A stretch of DNA of 64,000 nt, taken from NCBI GenBank assembly GCA_020634565.1, contig JACKBN010000006.1, positions 124,001 through 188,000 of the forward strand. The letters run 5' to 3'. The position numbers were made by a program, and so were the translations under genes. How positions within the stretch are numbered: the stretch's first letter is position 1; every line of letters begins with the position of its first letter. Shown here piece after piece: positions 35,377-44,505 of this stretch. This DNA comes from Ardenticatenaceae bacterium. GTDB taxonomy: Bacteria; Chloroflexota; Anaerolineae; Promineifilales; Promineifilaceae. The notes under the pieces were generated by a model. The model was not told the DNA's origin, did no database searches, and worked only from the letters and a program-made list of their open reading frames with translations.

Positions 35377-36681
35377 ATGACAACCCAAACCAACCATTGC
35401 CAGGAATATGAACAAGTCAGCCGCCGTACCTTTTTAGGCCGAAGCATGCAGTCAGCCGCCGCGCTGATGTTTGGCAACAAGCTGATGGCCCTGCCCAGCT
35501 GGATGCCGCGCATCAGCCTGGCGGACCCACACGTGGGGCCAGCGGGTGACACGCTCGTCTGCATCTTTTTGCGCGGCGGTGCGGATGGCTTGAACATGGT
35601 CGTGCCCCACGGCGACGAGCAATATTATGCCCACCGGCCCCTCATCGGCATTCCCCGGCCCGATGACAACAAGGCGGCAGACGGCAGTACCGTCGATCTC
35701 GATGGCTTTTTTGGCCTGCACCCGGCGCTGGCTCCGCTGCACGATATCTACGCCGCGGGCGACATGACCTTCATCCACGCCACCGGCTCCCCCGACGAAA
35801 CCCGCTCCCATTTTGAAGCGATGGATTTGATGGAGCGCGGCGCCACAGAAAATGGCGACTACACTGGCTGGCTGGCGCGCCATCTGGCCACGCTGGACAG
35901 TGGCAACGACTCAGCCCTGCGCGCCGTGGGCCTTGGCGACATGCTGCCTGCGTCGCTCACCGGGGCGGTTTCCTCCACCGCGCTGCAATCCATTGCCGAG
36001 TACCATCTGAACGGCCGTCCCGAGCAAATCGGCCAAATGACCAGCCTGCTGCAAACGCTCTACAGCCAAAACGAAGATATGCTCACGGCGGCGGCGCAGC
36101 AGACGTTTGCCTCCATCGAGGTGCTGGGCAAGATTGATACGGCGGGATATGTGGCTGGGGGACGGCCGTATCAGGAAAACGAATTCGGCCAGGCGATGCG
36201 CATGATTGCCCAGCTCATCAAAGCGGATGTGGGGGTGGAGGTTGCCTGCGTAGATGTGGGCGGTTGGGATACGCACGTGGCTCAGGGCGGCACCGTCGGC
36301 ACGATGGCCAGCCAACTCACCGAACTGGCTGAGGGTTTGGCCGCCTTCTATGAAGATTTACAGGCACAGATGGGCAATGTGACGGTCGTTGTGATGTCCG
36401 AATTTGGGCGGCGGGCGCAGGAAAACGGTGGCCTGGGCACCGACCACGGCCACGGCAACATGATGATGACCCTGGGCGGCGGTCTTAACGGCGGGCAGGT
36501 GTACGCCCGCTGGCCTGGCTTGCATGATGAGCAGCTTGTCGGCCCTGGCGACCTGGCCGTCACCACCGATTATCGCGACGTGTTGGGCGAAATTATCCAA
36601 AAGCGGCTCAACAACCCGCTGCTGCCCGCCATTTTCCCTGGCTACACCGTTAATCCGCTGGGGTTGGCTGTGCCGCGTTAG
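35377..36681 (+). CDS. Exported DUF1501 protein
   Basis: The 434-residue protein has a Tat-like start (SRRTFLGRSMQSAAALMFG) and alkaline-phosphatase-superfamily-like blocks: LVCIFLRGGADGLNMVVPHG, FGLHPALAPL, GWDTHVAQGG, VVVMSEFGRRAQENGG and TDHGHGNMMM. These are typical for DUF1501. It is co-directional with, and probably co-expressed with, the DUF1800 gene. The activity of the pair is unknown. Confidence 0.9.
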   Translation: MTTQTNHCQEYEQVSRRTFLGRSMQSAAALMFGNKLMALPSWMPRISLADPHVGPAGDTLVCIFLRGGADGLNMVVPHGDEQYYAHRPLIGIPRPDDNKAADGSTVDLDGFFGLHPALAPLHDIYAAGDMTFIHATGSPDETRSHFEAMDLMERGATENGDYTGWLARHLATLDSGNDSALRAVGLGDMLPASLTGAVSSTALQSIAEYHLNGRPEQIGQMTSLLQTLYSQNEDMLTAAAQQTFASIEVLGKIDTAGYVAGGRPYQENEFGQAMRMIAQLIKADVGVEVACVDVGGWDTHVAQGGTVGTMASQLTELAEGLAAFYEDLQAQMGNVTVVVMSEFGRRAQENGGLGTDHGHGNMMMTLGGGLNGGQVYARWPGLHDEQLVGPGDLAVTTDYRDVLGEIIQKRLNNPLLPAIFPGYTVNPLGLAVPR

Positions 36682-36717
36682 GGTGAGGGAACGGCCGTTT
36701 TAGGAGCGGAATCGAAC

Positions 36718-37743
36718 TTAATCGTCAAGGCTTTCAGCGATTTGTATCGCTTTTTGCATCAGCGTAGGCACATCAACGCTTGGTGGCAGCCGAGCGCTGT
36801 CATATTGAATGACCTCACCGGCAATAATATTACCGACGGCAAGCGCTTTGTTGATAGGGAGACCTTTTCTTATTGCCACGAGAAACGCCCCAAGGAAATT
36901 GTCGCCTGCGCCGGTGCTGTCTAATGCCTCAATCTCTTGAGTCGGCATTAGAAATTCTTCACCACCAATTCGAGCAAAAGCGCCAGCGGCGTCCAGGGTG
37001 ACAAGTGCATTAATGGGCGTCTTGGCGAGTTCGGTTCTTACTTTGTCTAAGGATGATTTTGGGTCGAGGTTTAATAGAACGGCCGTTTGCTCAAGGTTTC
37101 CGGCGACCATCTGCGCTTTTGGGGAAAACGTGTCGTAGAAAGGGCGATAGTTGTTGACGATTTGGGTGCTGGCCAGGGTAAGCCCAAACGGCACATCTGC
37201 CGCCTCGGCGACCTGGGCACAATAGGACAGGGCTGCTTCCGATTCGGTGCCAAAAGAGAGCACCGAACCATCAAGCAGCACAAGCTCCGCGCCTTGAATT
37301 GCGTCGCTATCAATGCGGTCAGGGCTCAACAAGGCGTTTGCCCCATGCGTCAAGATAATGGTCCGCTCACCCGCTTCATCGTAAAGATAGAAGTCATACC
37401 CCGTAACATCCCCTTCTTCGAGTTTAGAGAGAAACGCAATTGAGGCGCTTTCACAGTTGGTGACAAACGCTCTGCCAAAGGTGTCTTCGCCACCAACACC
37501 CATAAAGCCACAGCTTACACCCGCACGCGCTATGAGGTTTGCGGTGTTGCCCACCGAACCGCCGTTGCGAGGCTCGGGAAGGGTGCCGCGAGTCTGTTCC
37601 AGTGCCAGGCGAATTTCCTCGATTCGCGCCACAGAGAGGATTGAAAAGCTGCCCGGTGTCAACCCCAACGCGCGTAGCTCCGCACGGCTAGAGGTAAGAT
37701 TGATGCCAACGGTAACAGGACCCATTGCTACGATAGAACTCAT
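36718..37743 (-). CDS. PfkB-family carbohydrate/nucleoside kinase
   Basis: The 341-residue ribokinase-fold protein shows GGSVGNTANLIARAG near the substrate site and the C-terminal signature DSTGAGDNFLGAFL with the catalytic Asp. GEDTFGRAF and YDFYLYDEAGERTI resemble adenosine-kinase-like members, but the substrate (ribose, nucleoside or other sugar) cannot be fixed. It is convergent with the DUF1501 gene and has no pathway partners nearby. Confidence 0.88.
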   Translation of the reverse strand: MSSIVAMGPVTVGINLTSSRAELRALGLTPGSFSILSVARIEEIRLALEQTRGTLPEPRNGGSVGNTANLIARAGVSCGFMGVGGEDTFGRAFVTNCESASIAFLSKLEEGDVTGYDFYLYDEAGERTIILTHGANALLSPDRIDSDAIQGAELVLLDGSVLSFGTESEAALSYCAQVAEAADVPFGLTLASTQIVNNYRPFYDTFSPKAQMVAGNLEQTAVLLNLDPKSSLDKVRTELAKTPINALVTLDAAGAFARIGGEEFLMPTQEIEALDSTGAGDNFLGAFLVAIRKGLPINKALAVGNIIAGEVIQYDSARLPPSVDVPTLMQKAIQIAESLDD

Positions 37744-37929
37744 TCAGAACCCTCAGCAAAGTCAGTTTAGTGCATAACGCTGCAATATTTATTCCCTAGT
37801 GGGTAGTTCATTTTAGTCAAAAAATAGGTACTGTGTTTGCCTTGTATTCCCGACTATCGATTGAATTCAAAGCAGTATAAACGCTTTTGACGGCTTTTCA
37901 ATTTAGGTAGCAAATCGTTTGGATGGGTA

Positions 37930-37958
37930 TTGACATGCATCGGAATCCCACCTATACT
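37930..37958 (+). promoter_or_regulatory. Near-consensus promoter of the PadR operon
   Basis: TTGACA and TATACT are separated by exactly 17 bp, 37 bp before the start codon. It is the strongest sigma-70-type match in the window, consistent with tight repression by PadR. Confidence 0.85.
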
Positions 37959-37994
37959 GCGATTAATATATTGGAAACCGAGGTATAGATCGTT

Positions 37995-38309
37995 ATGAAC
38001 ATGAAAGGAAGTTTGCCGTTCCTGATTTTGCACATTTTGTCGTTGAAGCCTGCCCACGGTTACGGTATCGCCAAAGAAATTAAGCGCCGCTCCGGGGGCA
38101 ACCTGGCGTTTGCTGAGGGCACTATTTACCCCACGCTGCATGATTTGGAGAAGCAGGGGCTTATCTCTGCCAGTGAGGAGGAGGTGCGGGGGCGGACGCG
38201 CCGCTATTATCATCTCACCAGCGACGGGCAGCAGGCGCTGGCCAGGGAACATGCGGAGTGGCAGCAGTTTTCGTTGGGGATCAGCCGTATTTTGGGGGAA
38301 AGCGCATGA
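37995..38309 (+). CDS. PadR-family transcriptional regulator
   Basis: The 104-residue protein has the PadR winged helix: FLILHILSLKPAHGYGIAKE, LAFAEGTIYPTLHDLEKQG and RRYYHLTSDG. The short C-terminal helix is typical of the PadR-s2 class. It overlaps the next gene by ATGA, so the regulator and the HAAS-domain membrane protein are made together; such pairs often have the regulator controlling its own operon. Confidence 0.93.
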   Translation: MNMKGSLPFLILHILSLKPAHGYGIAKEIKRRSGGNLAFAEGTIYPTLHDLEKQGLISASEEEVRGRTRRYYHLTSDGQQALAREHAEWQQFSLGISRILGESA

Positions 38310-39199
38310 GCAGTCACAAATATTCTACTCTGCAAGAATGGCTTTTGGTGGCGACGAAGAAATTGCCAACGGCCGTTTCTCAAACAGTCACCCAAGAACT
38401 CACCAATCACTTTTTGGACGCCGTGGAAGAATATGAGGCGGACGGGCTGAGCCAGCCAGAGGCCGAGGCCCGGGCGCTGGCCGAGTTGGGTGCCGCTGAG
38501 GCGGTGGGACGCCGCCTGAAAGATGTGCATCTGGGCCAACCGCATTACAAAACGGCCGCTTTCGCCAGCTTGCTCATTTTAGCCCTGATGATGGGTATTC
38601 CCGCGCTGGTTTACCGTTTGTTTGCGGAAGAACCGCGTGTGGTGCAAATGAGCCAGGTGGCATTGGGTGTGCTGCTTGCGGGCCTCACGGTTTACGTCTT
38701 AAACACGCTGCGCCGTTTGCTCTTGTGGCGTTTTGATTTGGCGGGGGTGGACAAACCGCTAAAAGTAGCCATCGGCAGCTACCTGTTGTGGCTGACGGCC
38801 GATACGCTGAGTTTGCTGGTTTACAATGCGCCGCTGTACGTGGGGTCATTGCGGCCATTGGGTACGGCCGTTTCCCCGTTTGATACATTACTTATCGCTG
38901 CCGCCTGGATGGGGCAAGTGGGCATTGGCGTCACCGGCCTGATTTTGGCCCGTTCGCTTTGGCAGGCGCAGGCAGATTTGCATGGCATTGGCAAGTTGTT
39001 GGCTGGCTGTCTGGTGGTCATGGCGCTGCCGATTGGGTTGGCTGGGTTCGCCGAAAATTTGGGGATGGAAACGGCCGTATTCATCTTTTCTCTTTTGGCG
39101 ACGCTGGGACACATCAGCATCTGGCCCACAATGACGTTGTTGTTTGCCCGTTCAACCTTCCGTCCGCCCCATGAACCACCCCTGCCGCTGGCTCAATAA
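38306..39199 (+). CDS. PadR-linked HAAS/permease-prefix membrane protein
   Basis: The 297-residue protein has an N-terminal helical cytoplasmic domain (about 1-85, with LTNHFLDAVEEYEADG, SQPEAEARALAELG and EAVGRRLKDVH), as in HAAS or permease-prefix domains that are encoded beside PadR regulators. About six membrane helices follow. No transport motif is visible. Start is set at 38306 by the ATGA overlap. Likely role: a membrane sensor or transporter component linked to the PadR switch. Confidence 0.8.
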   Translation: MSSHKYSTLQEWLLVATKKLPTAVSQTVTQELTNHFLDAVEEYEADGLSQPEAEARALAELGAAEAVGRRLKDVHLGQPHYKTAAFASLLILALMMGIPALVYRLFAEEPRVVQMSQVALGVLLAGLTVYVLNTLRRLLLWRFDLAGVDKPLKVAIGSYLLWLTADTLSLLVYNAPLYVGSLRPLGTAVSPFDTLLIAAAWMGQVGIGVTGLILARSLWQAQADLHGIGKLLAGCLVVMALPIGLAGFAENLGMETAVFIFSLLATLGHISIWPTMTLLFARSTFRPPHEPPLPLAQ

Positions 39200-39291
39200 G
39201 CGGGGCGCGAAGAAAAGCTTGTGGTTATTGACGGAATATAGAGAATCGTGTACGCTATCCACGTACATTTCGCGAGATTGTCCTGGAATTC

Positions 39292-39335
39292 AAAAGCGTT
39301 ACCCGGACTCACAAGGTCGGGAAACGCTTTTTTTC
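39292..39335 (+). terminator. Intrinsic terminator
   Basis: Arms 39292-39305 and 39318-39331 (AAAAGCGTTACCCG type) pair with one mismatch and end in a T-run. It follows the PadR/HAAS operon. Confidence 0.8.
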
Positions 39336-39430
39336 TTGGCAAAATCGCACCTGTAAACGGCTAAATTTAGAAAAATAGATGTGGTTACAAAAACGGCCGT
39401 TTACGTAGAACCACAAGGAGAATCTTTTTA

Positions 39431-39640
39431 ATGTCAGATTTAACATCCGGGACCGTCAAATGGTTCAACGATCAAAAAGGCTTCGGCTTTATTGCTGTCG
39501 ATGATGGCGACGACGTATTCGTTCATTACTCAGCTATCAATGGTTCCGGCCGCAAGACCCTCTATGAAGGTCAACGCGTCGAGTTCACCATTGAAGCTGG
39601 CCCCAAAGGCCCGGCTGCTGCTAACGTAACGGCCGTTTAA
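39431..39640 (+). CDS. Cold-shock protein (CspA family)
   Basis: The 69-residue OB-fold protein has both RNA-binding motifs, KGFGFI (RNP1) and VFVHYSAI (RNP2), plus the start SGTVKWFNDQ. It would act as an RNA chaperone. AAGGAG lies about ten bases before the ATG. The C-terminal TAV is encoded by a copy of the iterated palindrome. Confidence 0.96.
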   Translation: MSDLTSGTVKWFNDQKGFGFIAVDDGDDVFVHYSAINGSGRKTLYEGQRVEFTIEAGPKGPAAANVTAV

Positions 39641-39708
39641 GGTCACGCGTCTTATTCACCTGCTTGCTCTTGCGTAAGCAGGTGTTACAAAATTTAACAA
39701 ATAGTACG

Positions 39709-39750
39709 AAAAGGCTTTCGTCTCACTTATGGGCGAAAGTCTTTCTTTTT
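39709..39750 (+). terminator. Intrinsic terminator between csp and SlyD-like gene
   Basis: Arms AAAGGCTTTCG (39710-39720) and CGAAAGTCTTT (39734-39744) are followed by CTTTTT. It abuts the ribosome site of the next gene. Confidence 0.75.
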
Positions 39751-39760
39751 GGAGAAACTG

Positions 39761-40258
39761 ATGAGCGACGAATTAAGAGTAAAAGATGGCATGGTTGTGA
39801 GCCTGGAATACGTCCTTCGGCTAGACGACGGTGAAATCATCGATGCTTCTGAAGGCGATGTCTTGGAGTATTTGCACGGTTATGGCCAGATTATTCCTGG
39901 GCTGGAGAAAGCGCTGGTGGGCCTGGCCGTTGGTGACAGCAAAAAAGTGACTGTGCCAGCCAGTGAAGCGTACGGCGAAGTAGACATGGAAGCATTTGAA
40001 ATTGTGCCCCGCTCCATGTTCCCGGACGATTTGGAATTGGAAGAAGGGTTGGAACTCAGCCTGCGCGATGTGGAAACAGACGAACCGTTTGACGCCACCA
40101 TTGCCGAAATTCGGGAAACTGAAGTTATGCTCGACTTTAATCATCCGTTGGCTGGCGAAACGCTGCACTTTGAAGTAACAATCCCCGCGATACGCCTCGC
40201 CACCGAAGAGGAGTTGGCGCATGGGCATGCCCACGGAGCAGACGACCATCACCACTAA
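39761..40258 (+). CDS. SlyD-like FKBP-type peptidyl-prolyl isomerase
   Basis: The 165-residue protein has the FKBP core with an inserted chaperone flap: LEYVLRLDDGEIIDAS, YLHGYGQIIPGLEKAL, VPASEAYGEVD and the IF-loop part ending NHPLAGETLHFEV. The tail is His-rich (HGHAHGADDHHH), like the metal-binding tail of SlyD, so it may bind nickel. GGAG lies directly upstream of the ATG at 39761. A strong terminator follows. Confidence 0.92.
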   Translation: MSDELRVKDGMVVSLEYVLRLDDGEIIDASEGDVLEYLHGYGQIIPGLEKALVGLAVGDSKKVTVPASEAYGEVDMEAFEIVPRSMFPDDLELEEGLELSLRDVETDEPFDATIAEIRETEVMLDFNHPLAGETLHFEVTIPAIRLATEEELAHGHAHGADDHHH

Positions 40259-40287
40259 GTGGCTTTTGTAAGCAAGACTACTAACGC

Positions 40288-40320
40288 AAAAAGGCACCCC
40301 ATCAACCGGGTGCCTTTTTT
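40288..40320 (+). terminator. Intrinsic terminator
   Basis: Exact 12-bp arms AAAAAGGCACCC and GGGTGCCTTTTT end in a T-run. Confidence 0.92.
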
Positions 40321-40472
40321 GTTGCCTGCATCAGGATGGAACTTTTTGGCAAGTCGTGGCGTTACAAGAGTAGCAGGCTTGAGAAATGATTCACAAAGCG
40401 CTGCTTATCTTAGAACCCAAACGTCGTTCATTTGGCTGAACGGCGAACAATTCATGTAAGGAGAAATTTATA

Positions 40473-41825
40473 ATGAAGTTTCATGTTAGGCCAATAAAGT
40501 TAATTATCCTGAGTTTATTTATGACGCTGCTGCTGATGGCTTGCAGCCCAACTGGTTCCGGGGGCAACTTCGAGCCAGAAGTTGAGTCTGTACCTGATTT
40601 GAACGGCACCAGCTGGCTGTTAGAGCAGTTTGGGCCAGAAGGGGAAGCAACGGCCGTACTTCCCGACACAACCATCACCCTGAACTTTACCGACGAGGGC
40701 GTCAACGGCACCGCAGGCTGCAATAGTTACTTTGGCGATATGACCCAGGCCGGCAGCGCGCTTAGCTTTGGCGCACTCGGTTCCACCAGAATGGCCTGCC
40801 CCGAACCGATTATGCAGCAAGAGAACGACTACCTGGCCGCGTTGGGCACCGTTAGCACCTTCTCGCTGGCTGACGGCCAACTGACGCTGCAATATGAAGA
40901 GGGCACGCTCGTTTTTACCGCTGGCACGCCAGAAGAAGCGAATGAGGCAGCCGATTCAGACACAGAAACAGTAGCAGTGAAAACGCTGTTCGTGGGCCCA
41001 GAATTGGTGGACTGCGTGGGTGAGGCGCCGCAGCAATGTTTGCAGGTGCGTGAAAACGAAGCTGACGAGTGGACGCTGTTCTACGACCAGATTAACGGTT
41101 TTGAATTTGAGCCGGGGTATGCATATGAACTGCGCGTCACGGAAACCGAGGTGGAAAATCCGCCAGCCGATGCTTCTTCGCTGGAGGTGACGCTGGTAGA
41201 AGTTGTTAGCAAAACAGCGGTGGCTACGACCCCGGAACCTCGCCCGGAAGGCAGCACCCTGGAAGGTCCCACCTGGATGCTTGTTAGTTTTGGCCCAAAT
41301 GACAATCAAACGGCCGTCTTACCCAATACCGAACTCACCCTGAACTTTGACGGCGCTCAAATTAACGGTGACGCTGGCTGCAACAGCTACTTTGCCGATG
41401 CCACCATTAATGATGACGGCAGCCTGGAATTTGGCCCCATGGGCAGCACGTTGATGGCCTGTATGGATGAAGCGGTGATGCAGCAGGAAAGCGACTTCCT
41501 GGCAGCCTTGAGTGAGGCCACTAGCTACACGCTCTCTGGCAACCGGCTGACGCTGCACACGCCAGATGGCTCACTGGAATTTGTCCCGGCTTCCATGCCT
41601 GAAACCACAAATGAAGAGACCGAGATAGTGGATTGGGAAACGGCCGTTTCCCTCCTCAACAGCGGCGAAGTCATCGAAATCTTCCAAACCCACAGCCTGG
41701 ACGTGACGTTGACGCTGGTAGACGGCCGTCTCGTTAAAACCGTTGAACCGGCGATTGATGACATCTTCACCGCGATTGAAGCATGTGGCGAACCGTGTTC
41801 TGATATTTTGATGGCGACGGAGTAG
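40473..41825 (+). CDS. Lipoprotein with META-DUF4377-META domains
   Basis: The 450-residue protein has a lipobox signal (LLLMAC). A first META/HslJ-like domain lies at about 42-150 (NGTSWLLEQFG, GTAGCNSYFGDM, STRMACPEPIMQQE), a DUF4377-like domain at about 165-250 (LFVGPELVDCVG, CLQVRENEADEW), and a second META domain at about 265-370 (GPTWMLVSFG, GDAGCNSYFADA, STLMACMDEAVMQQE). A ~60-residue tail follows with one more Cys pair. It is anchored on the outer face of the membrane. HslJ relatives are linked to stress and drug tolerance; the function here is unknown. Confidence 0.88.
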   Translation: MKFHVRPIKLIILSLFMTLLLMACSPTGSGGNFEPEVESVPDLNGTSWLLEQFGPEGEATAVLPDTTITLNFTDEGVNGTAGCNSYFGDMTQAGSALSFGALGSTRMACPEPIMQQENDYLAALGTVSTFSLADGQLTLQYEEGTLVFTAGTPEEANEAADSDTETVAVKTLFVGPELVDCVGEAPQQCLQVRENEADEWTLFYDQINGFEFEPGYAYELRVTETEVENPPADASSLEVTLVEVVSKTAVATTPEPRPEGSTLEGPTWMLVSFGPNDNQTAVLPNTELTLNFDGAQINGDAGCNSYFADATINDDGSLEFGPMGSTLMACMDEAVMQQESDFLAALSEATSYTLSGNRLTLHTPDGSLEFVPASMPETTNEETEIVDWETAVSLLNSGEVIEIFQTHSLDVTLTLVDGRLVKTVEPAIDDIFTAIEACGEPCSDILMATE

Positions 41826-41855
41826 TTCTTACGGGGACAGACCTGGAATTTTAAT

Positions 41856-41898
41856 AAAAAGGGATAAGTGGATGATTACTTTCCACTTATCCCTTTTT
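41856..41898. terminator. Bidirectional terminator between META gene and PBP gene
   Basis: Exact 17-bp arms 41856-41872 and 41882-41898 (AAAAAGGGATAAGTGGA type) have A- and T-runs at the ends, so the hairpin serves both convergent genes. Confidence 0.93.
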
Positions 41899-41917
41899 GC
41901 TTTTTACTTGTTGCCGC

Positions 41918-44422
41918 TTATTCGCCACTGCTGGCTGGCGTATTGGTTGGCGAAGGTGCGCCCCGCAAAACGCTGAGCGGGCAGACGGCTGGTGGTGCCA
42001 TACGGTAGCCAGAAGATTGCGCCCACTGCCGCGCTTTCACTTCATCCGGGTAAAACGGGGGGACTGGCAAATAAAGCCGGACAGTGGCCCCTGCGGGTGG
42101 GCTGGTGCTGTTGATAACGCACTCAGTGGGTCGTGGCATCTTGCTGCCGTTGCTCAGCTCCGGCTGGGTATCCAAAATGCGCTGCGCTTCGTCGGCGGGT
42201 AAGGGCATGGTGGCCAGGGTCCACGCGCCCAAATTTTCGCCCATGTTCGGATTGTAGCTGATGCGGGCGTTGCCATGCACCGGCGCGCCCACGATGAACC
42301 AATCGTTGCGGCTGGCGGTGCAGCTGCTGCCACCCGTGCCGGAAGGTCGGCAAACTGGGCGCAGCTCAATCCCTTGGGGTTGAATAAAACCAGTGGCGGG
42401 AGGACGGCCGTTTACCCACAAACTCTGCATCATCGCCGGGTCACCATAAATGGTTTGCATGATGGTGTTCCACAATGGGGCCGCCCCGCGCAAGCCTGAG
42501 GAATCGACCATTGGATGGCCATCTGAATTGCCTGACCAGATGCCGACCACCACGCCCGGCGTGTAGCCGAGGGTCCAATTGTCGCGGAAATCATTGGTTG
42601 TGCCCGTTTTGGCAGCGGCAGGAAAGGGCAGGTCCAGCGCATTGTTGTAGCCCATCGCCGCCACCCGGGCCTGGTCGTCATCCAAAATATCGGTGATGAT
42701 GTAGGCAATGCGGGCATCAAGGGCATTGACGGCGGGCAGCTGGTTTTGCTGCGCGTCAAAGATCACATTGCCCCGGCTGTCTGTAATTTTGAGGACGGAG
42801 GTGAGGCGGGGTTTTTGTCCCTGGTTGGCCAGTGTAGCATATGCGTGGGTCATTTCCAGCAGCGGCACTTCGCCGCCGCCCAAGGTTAGCGCCAGCCCGT
42901 AAAAGCCGGGCGGCTCTCGCAGCGATTCAATGCCCATGCTGCGGGCGGTGGCTACAAAATTGGGAACGCCTACGTCCCGCAAAAGCTGGACGGGCGGAAT
43001 GTTGTAGCTGTTCGCCAGCGCGTCGCGGAACAGAACCGGGCCGCGATAGTAGCCATCGTAGTTGGTGGGCACCATCTTTTCGCCGTCGCCCAGGTCCAAC
43101 TCGATGGGCACGTCCCACAGTACATCGGCAGTGGACCAGCCGCGCTGGAGGGCAGTAGCGTAGGTGATCGGTTTGATGCTGCTGCCCGGCTGGCGTGGGC
43201 TGAGCGCCACGTTGACTTGGCCGTCAATGGACTCGTCGAAGTAGTCCAGACTGCCCACCATGGCCAAAATCTCACCCGTGTTCGGCTTGAGGATGACAAC
43301 TGAGGCGTTGCTTACGTCGTGTGCAGCAGAACGTGAGGCGATCCATTCACGAGCGGCCGTTTCCGCCATGGTGTGCATGTTTAAATCCAGGCTGGTCGTG
43401 ATCTGCCAGCCACCGAGGGCAATTGCGTCAGGGCCGTAGAGGCGCTCCAGCTCGTTTTGCACGTAGAGCACAAAATGGGCTGCTTCCAGCGTCACGTCCT
43501 GAGCCGCCTCGTTGGCGGTGATGCGGGGCCGGATGCGCAGGGGCGTTTGTTTACCAATCTCGCCGTCCAATTCGGAGATGGTGCCGTCTTCGACCATCAA
43601 ATCCAGAATAAATTCTTGCCGCGCTTTGGCTGCGTCAAAATTGGTGTATGGGTCCCAATCAAGCGGTGACTGGGGCAGGCCTGCCAAAAAGGCCGATTCA
43701 GCCAGATTAAGTTCCTGGGCCGGTTTGCCAAAGTAGATTTGGGCAGCCGCTTCGATGCCGTAGGCCAGATTGCCGTAGTAGATTTCGTTGAGGTACATCT
43801 GGATGATGGCCTCTTTGCTGCGCTGCTGGGTCATGATGAAGGCGAGGAAGATTTCGCGCAGCTTGCGCTCGTAGCTGACGCTGACGCGCTCTTCGTAGGT
43901 GAAGGCGATGTGGCGGACGAGCTGCTGGGTGATGGTGCTGGCTCCCACGGGACGGCCGTCTTGGTTGCGGTAATTATTTAGCAGGGCAGCGCCAATGGCG
44001 GCTGGGTCTACGCCGTAGTTGGTCCAAAAGGTGTCATCTTCCACCGCTACCGTGGCGTCAATAGCCGCCTGGGGAATCTCCGAATAGGAGAGCCAGAGAC
44101 GTTTTTCGGTGGTCGTCAGCTCAAAAAGCAGCTCTCCATTGCGGTCGTAAAAGCGAGGCGTTCCCCCAACGCCTGTGCCACGATAGGCCACAACCTGGTC
44201 AATCGAATCCGACAGTTCATTGCTTAGATAGATGTAGGCACCGATGAAGGCCAAAACGCCCAAAAGTAAGCCAACCAGCGCCAGCTGCACCAGCAGAACA
44301 AAACCCTTGGCCAGACAGCCACGCGATTTTTTGTTGCCATTATTTTTATTGCCAGAAGGTTTTTGAGGGCGTTTCTGATACTTCTCCAGATATTCCAAGC
44401 GATAGCCATCGTTATTTGTCAT
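41918..44422 (-). CDS. Class A penicillin-binding protein (glycosyltransferase/transpeptidase)
   Basis: The 834-residue bifunctional peptidoglycan synthase has a basic cytoplasmic tail (1-40), a membrane helix (41-67), a GT51 domain with catalytic Glu in AVEDDTFW (about 128-129) and ASTITQQLVR, and a transpeptidase domain with SSIK (S414, K417), the SYN motif and KTGTT. All catalytic motifs are present. A short C-terminal Cys-containing extension of about 150 residues ends in a T/P-rich tail. It polymerises and cross-links cell wall outside the membrane. Confidence 0.96.
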   Translation of the reverse strand: MTNNDGYRLEYLEKYQKRPQKPSGNKNNGNKKSRGCLAKGFVLLVQLALVGLLLGVLAFIGAYIYLSNELSDSIDQVVAYRGTGVGGTPRFYDRNGELLFELTTTEKRLWLSYSEIPQAAIDATVAVEDDTFWTNYGVDPAAIGAALLNNYRNQDGRPVGASTITQQLVRHIAFTYEERVSVSYERKLREIFLAFIMTQQRSKEAIIQMYLNEIYYGNLAYGIEAAAQIYFGKPAQELNLAESAFLAGLPQSPLDWDPYTNFDAAKARQEFILDLMVEDGTISELDGEIGKQTPLRIRPRITANEAAQDVTLEAAHFVLYVQNELERLYGPDAIALGGWQITTSLDLNMHTMAETAAREWIASRSAAHDVSNASVVILKPNTGEILAMVGSLDYFDESIDGQVNVALSPRQPGSSIKPITYATALQRGWSTADVLWDVPIELDLGDGEKMVPTNYDGYYRGPVLFRDALANSYNIPPVQLLRDVGVPNFVATARSMGIESLREPPGFYGLALTLGGGEVPLLEMTHAYATLANQGQKPRLTSVLKITDSRGNVIFDAQQNQLPAVNALDARIAYIITDILDDDQARVAAMGYNNALDLPFPAAAKTGTTNDFRDNWTLGYTPGVVVGIWSGNSDGHPMVDSSGLRGAAPLWNTIMQTIYGDPAMMQSLWVNGRPPATGFIQPQGIELRPVCRPSGTGGSSCTASRNDWFIVGAPVHGNARISYNPNMGENLGAWTLATMPLPADEAQRILDTQPELSNGSKMPRPTECVINSTSPPAGATVRLYLPVPPFYPDEVKARQWAQSSGYRMAPPAVCPLSVLRGAPSPTNTPASSGE

Positions 44423-44505
44423 AACAATATGTTAAGCGGATTTATGAATAGGTCAAGTGACTGGTACTATGCGATTGATGGTAAAATGGAGGGCTGGAGG
44501 TAAAC

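Noticed and set aside
42841..43158. Plus-strand frame inside the penicillin-binding protein gene
   Set aside because: It is a GC-rich shadow of the transpeptidase domain, Arg/Pro/Ala-rich, with no motif.
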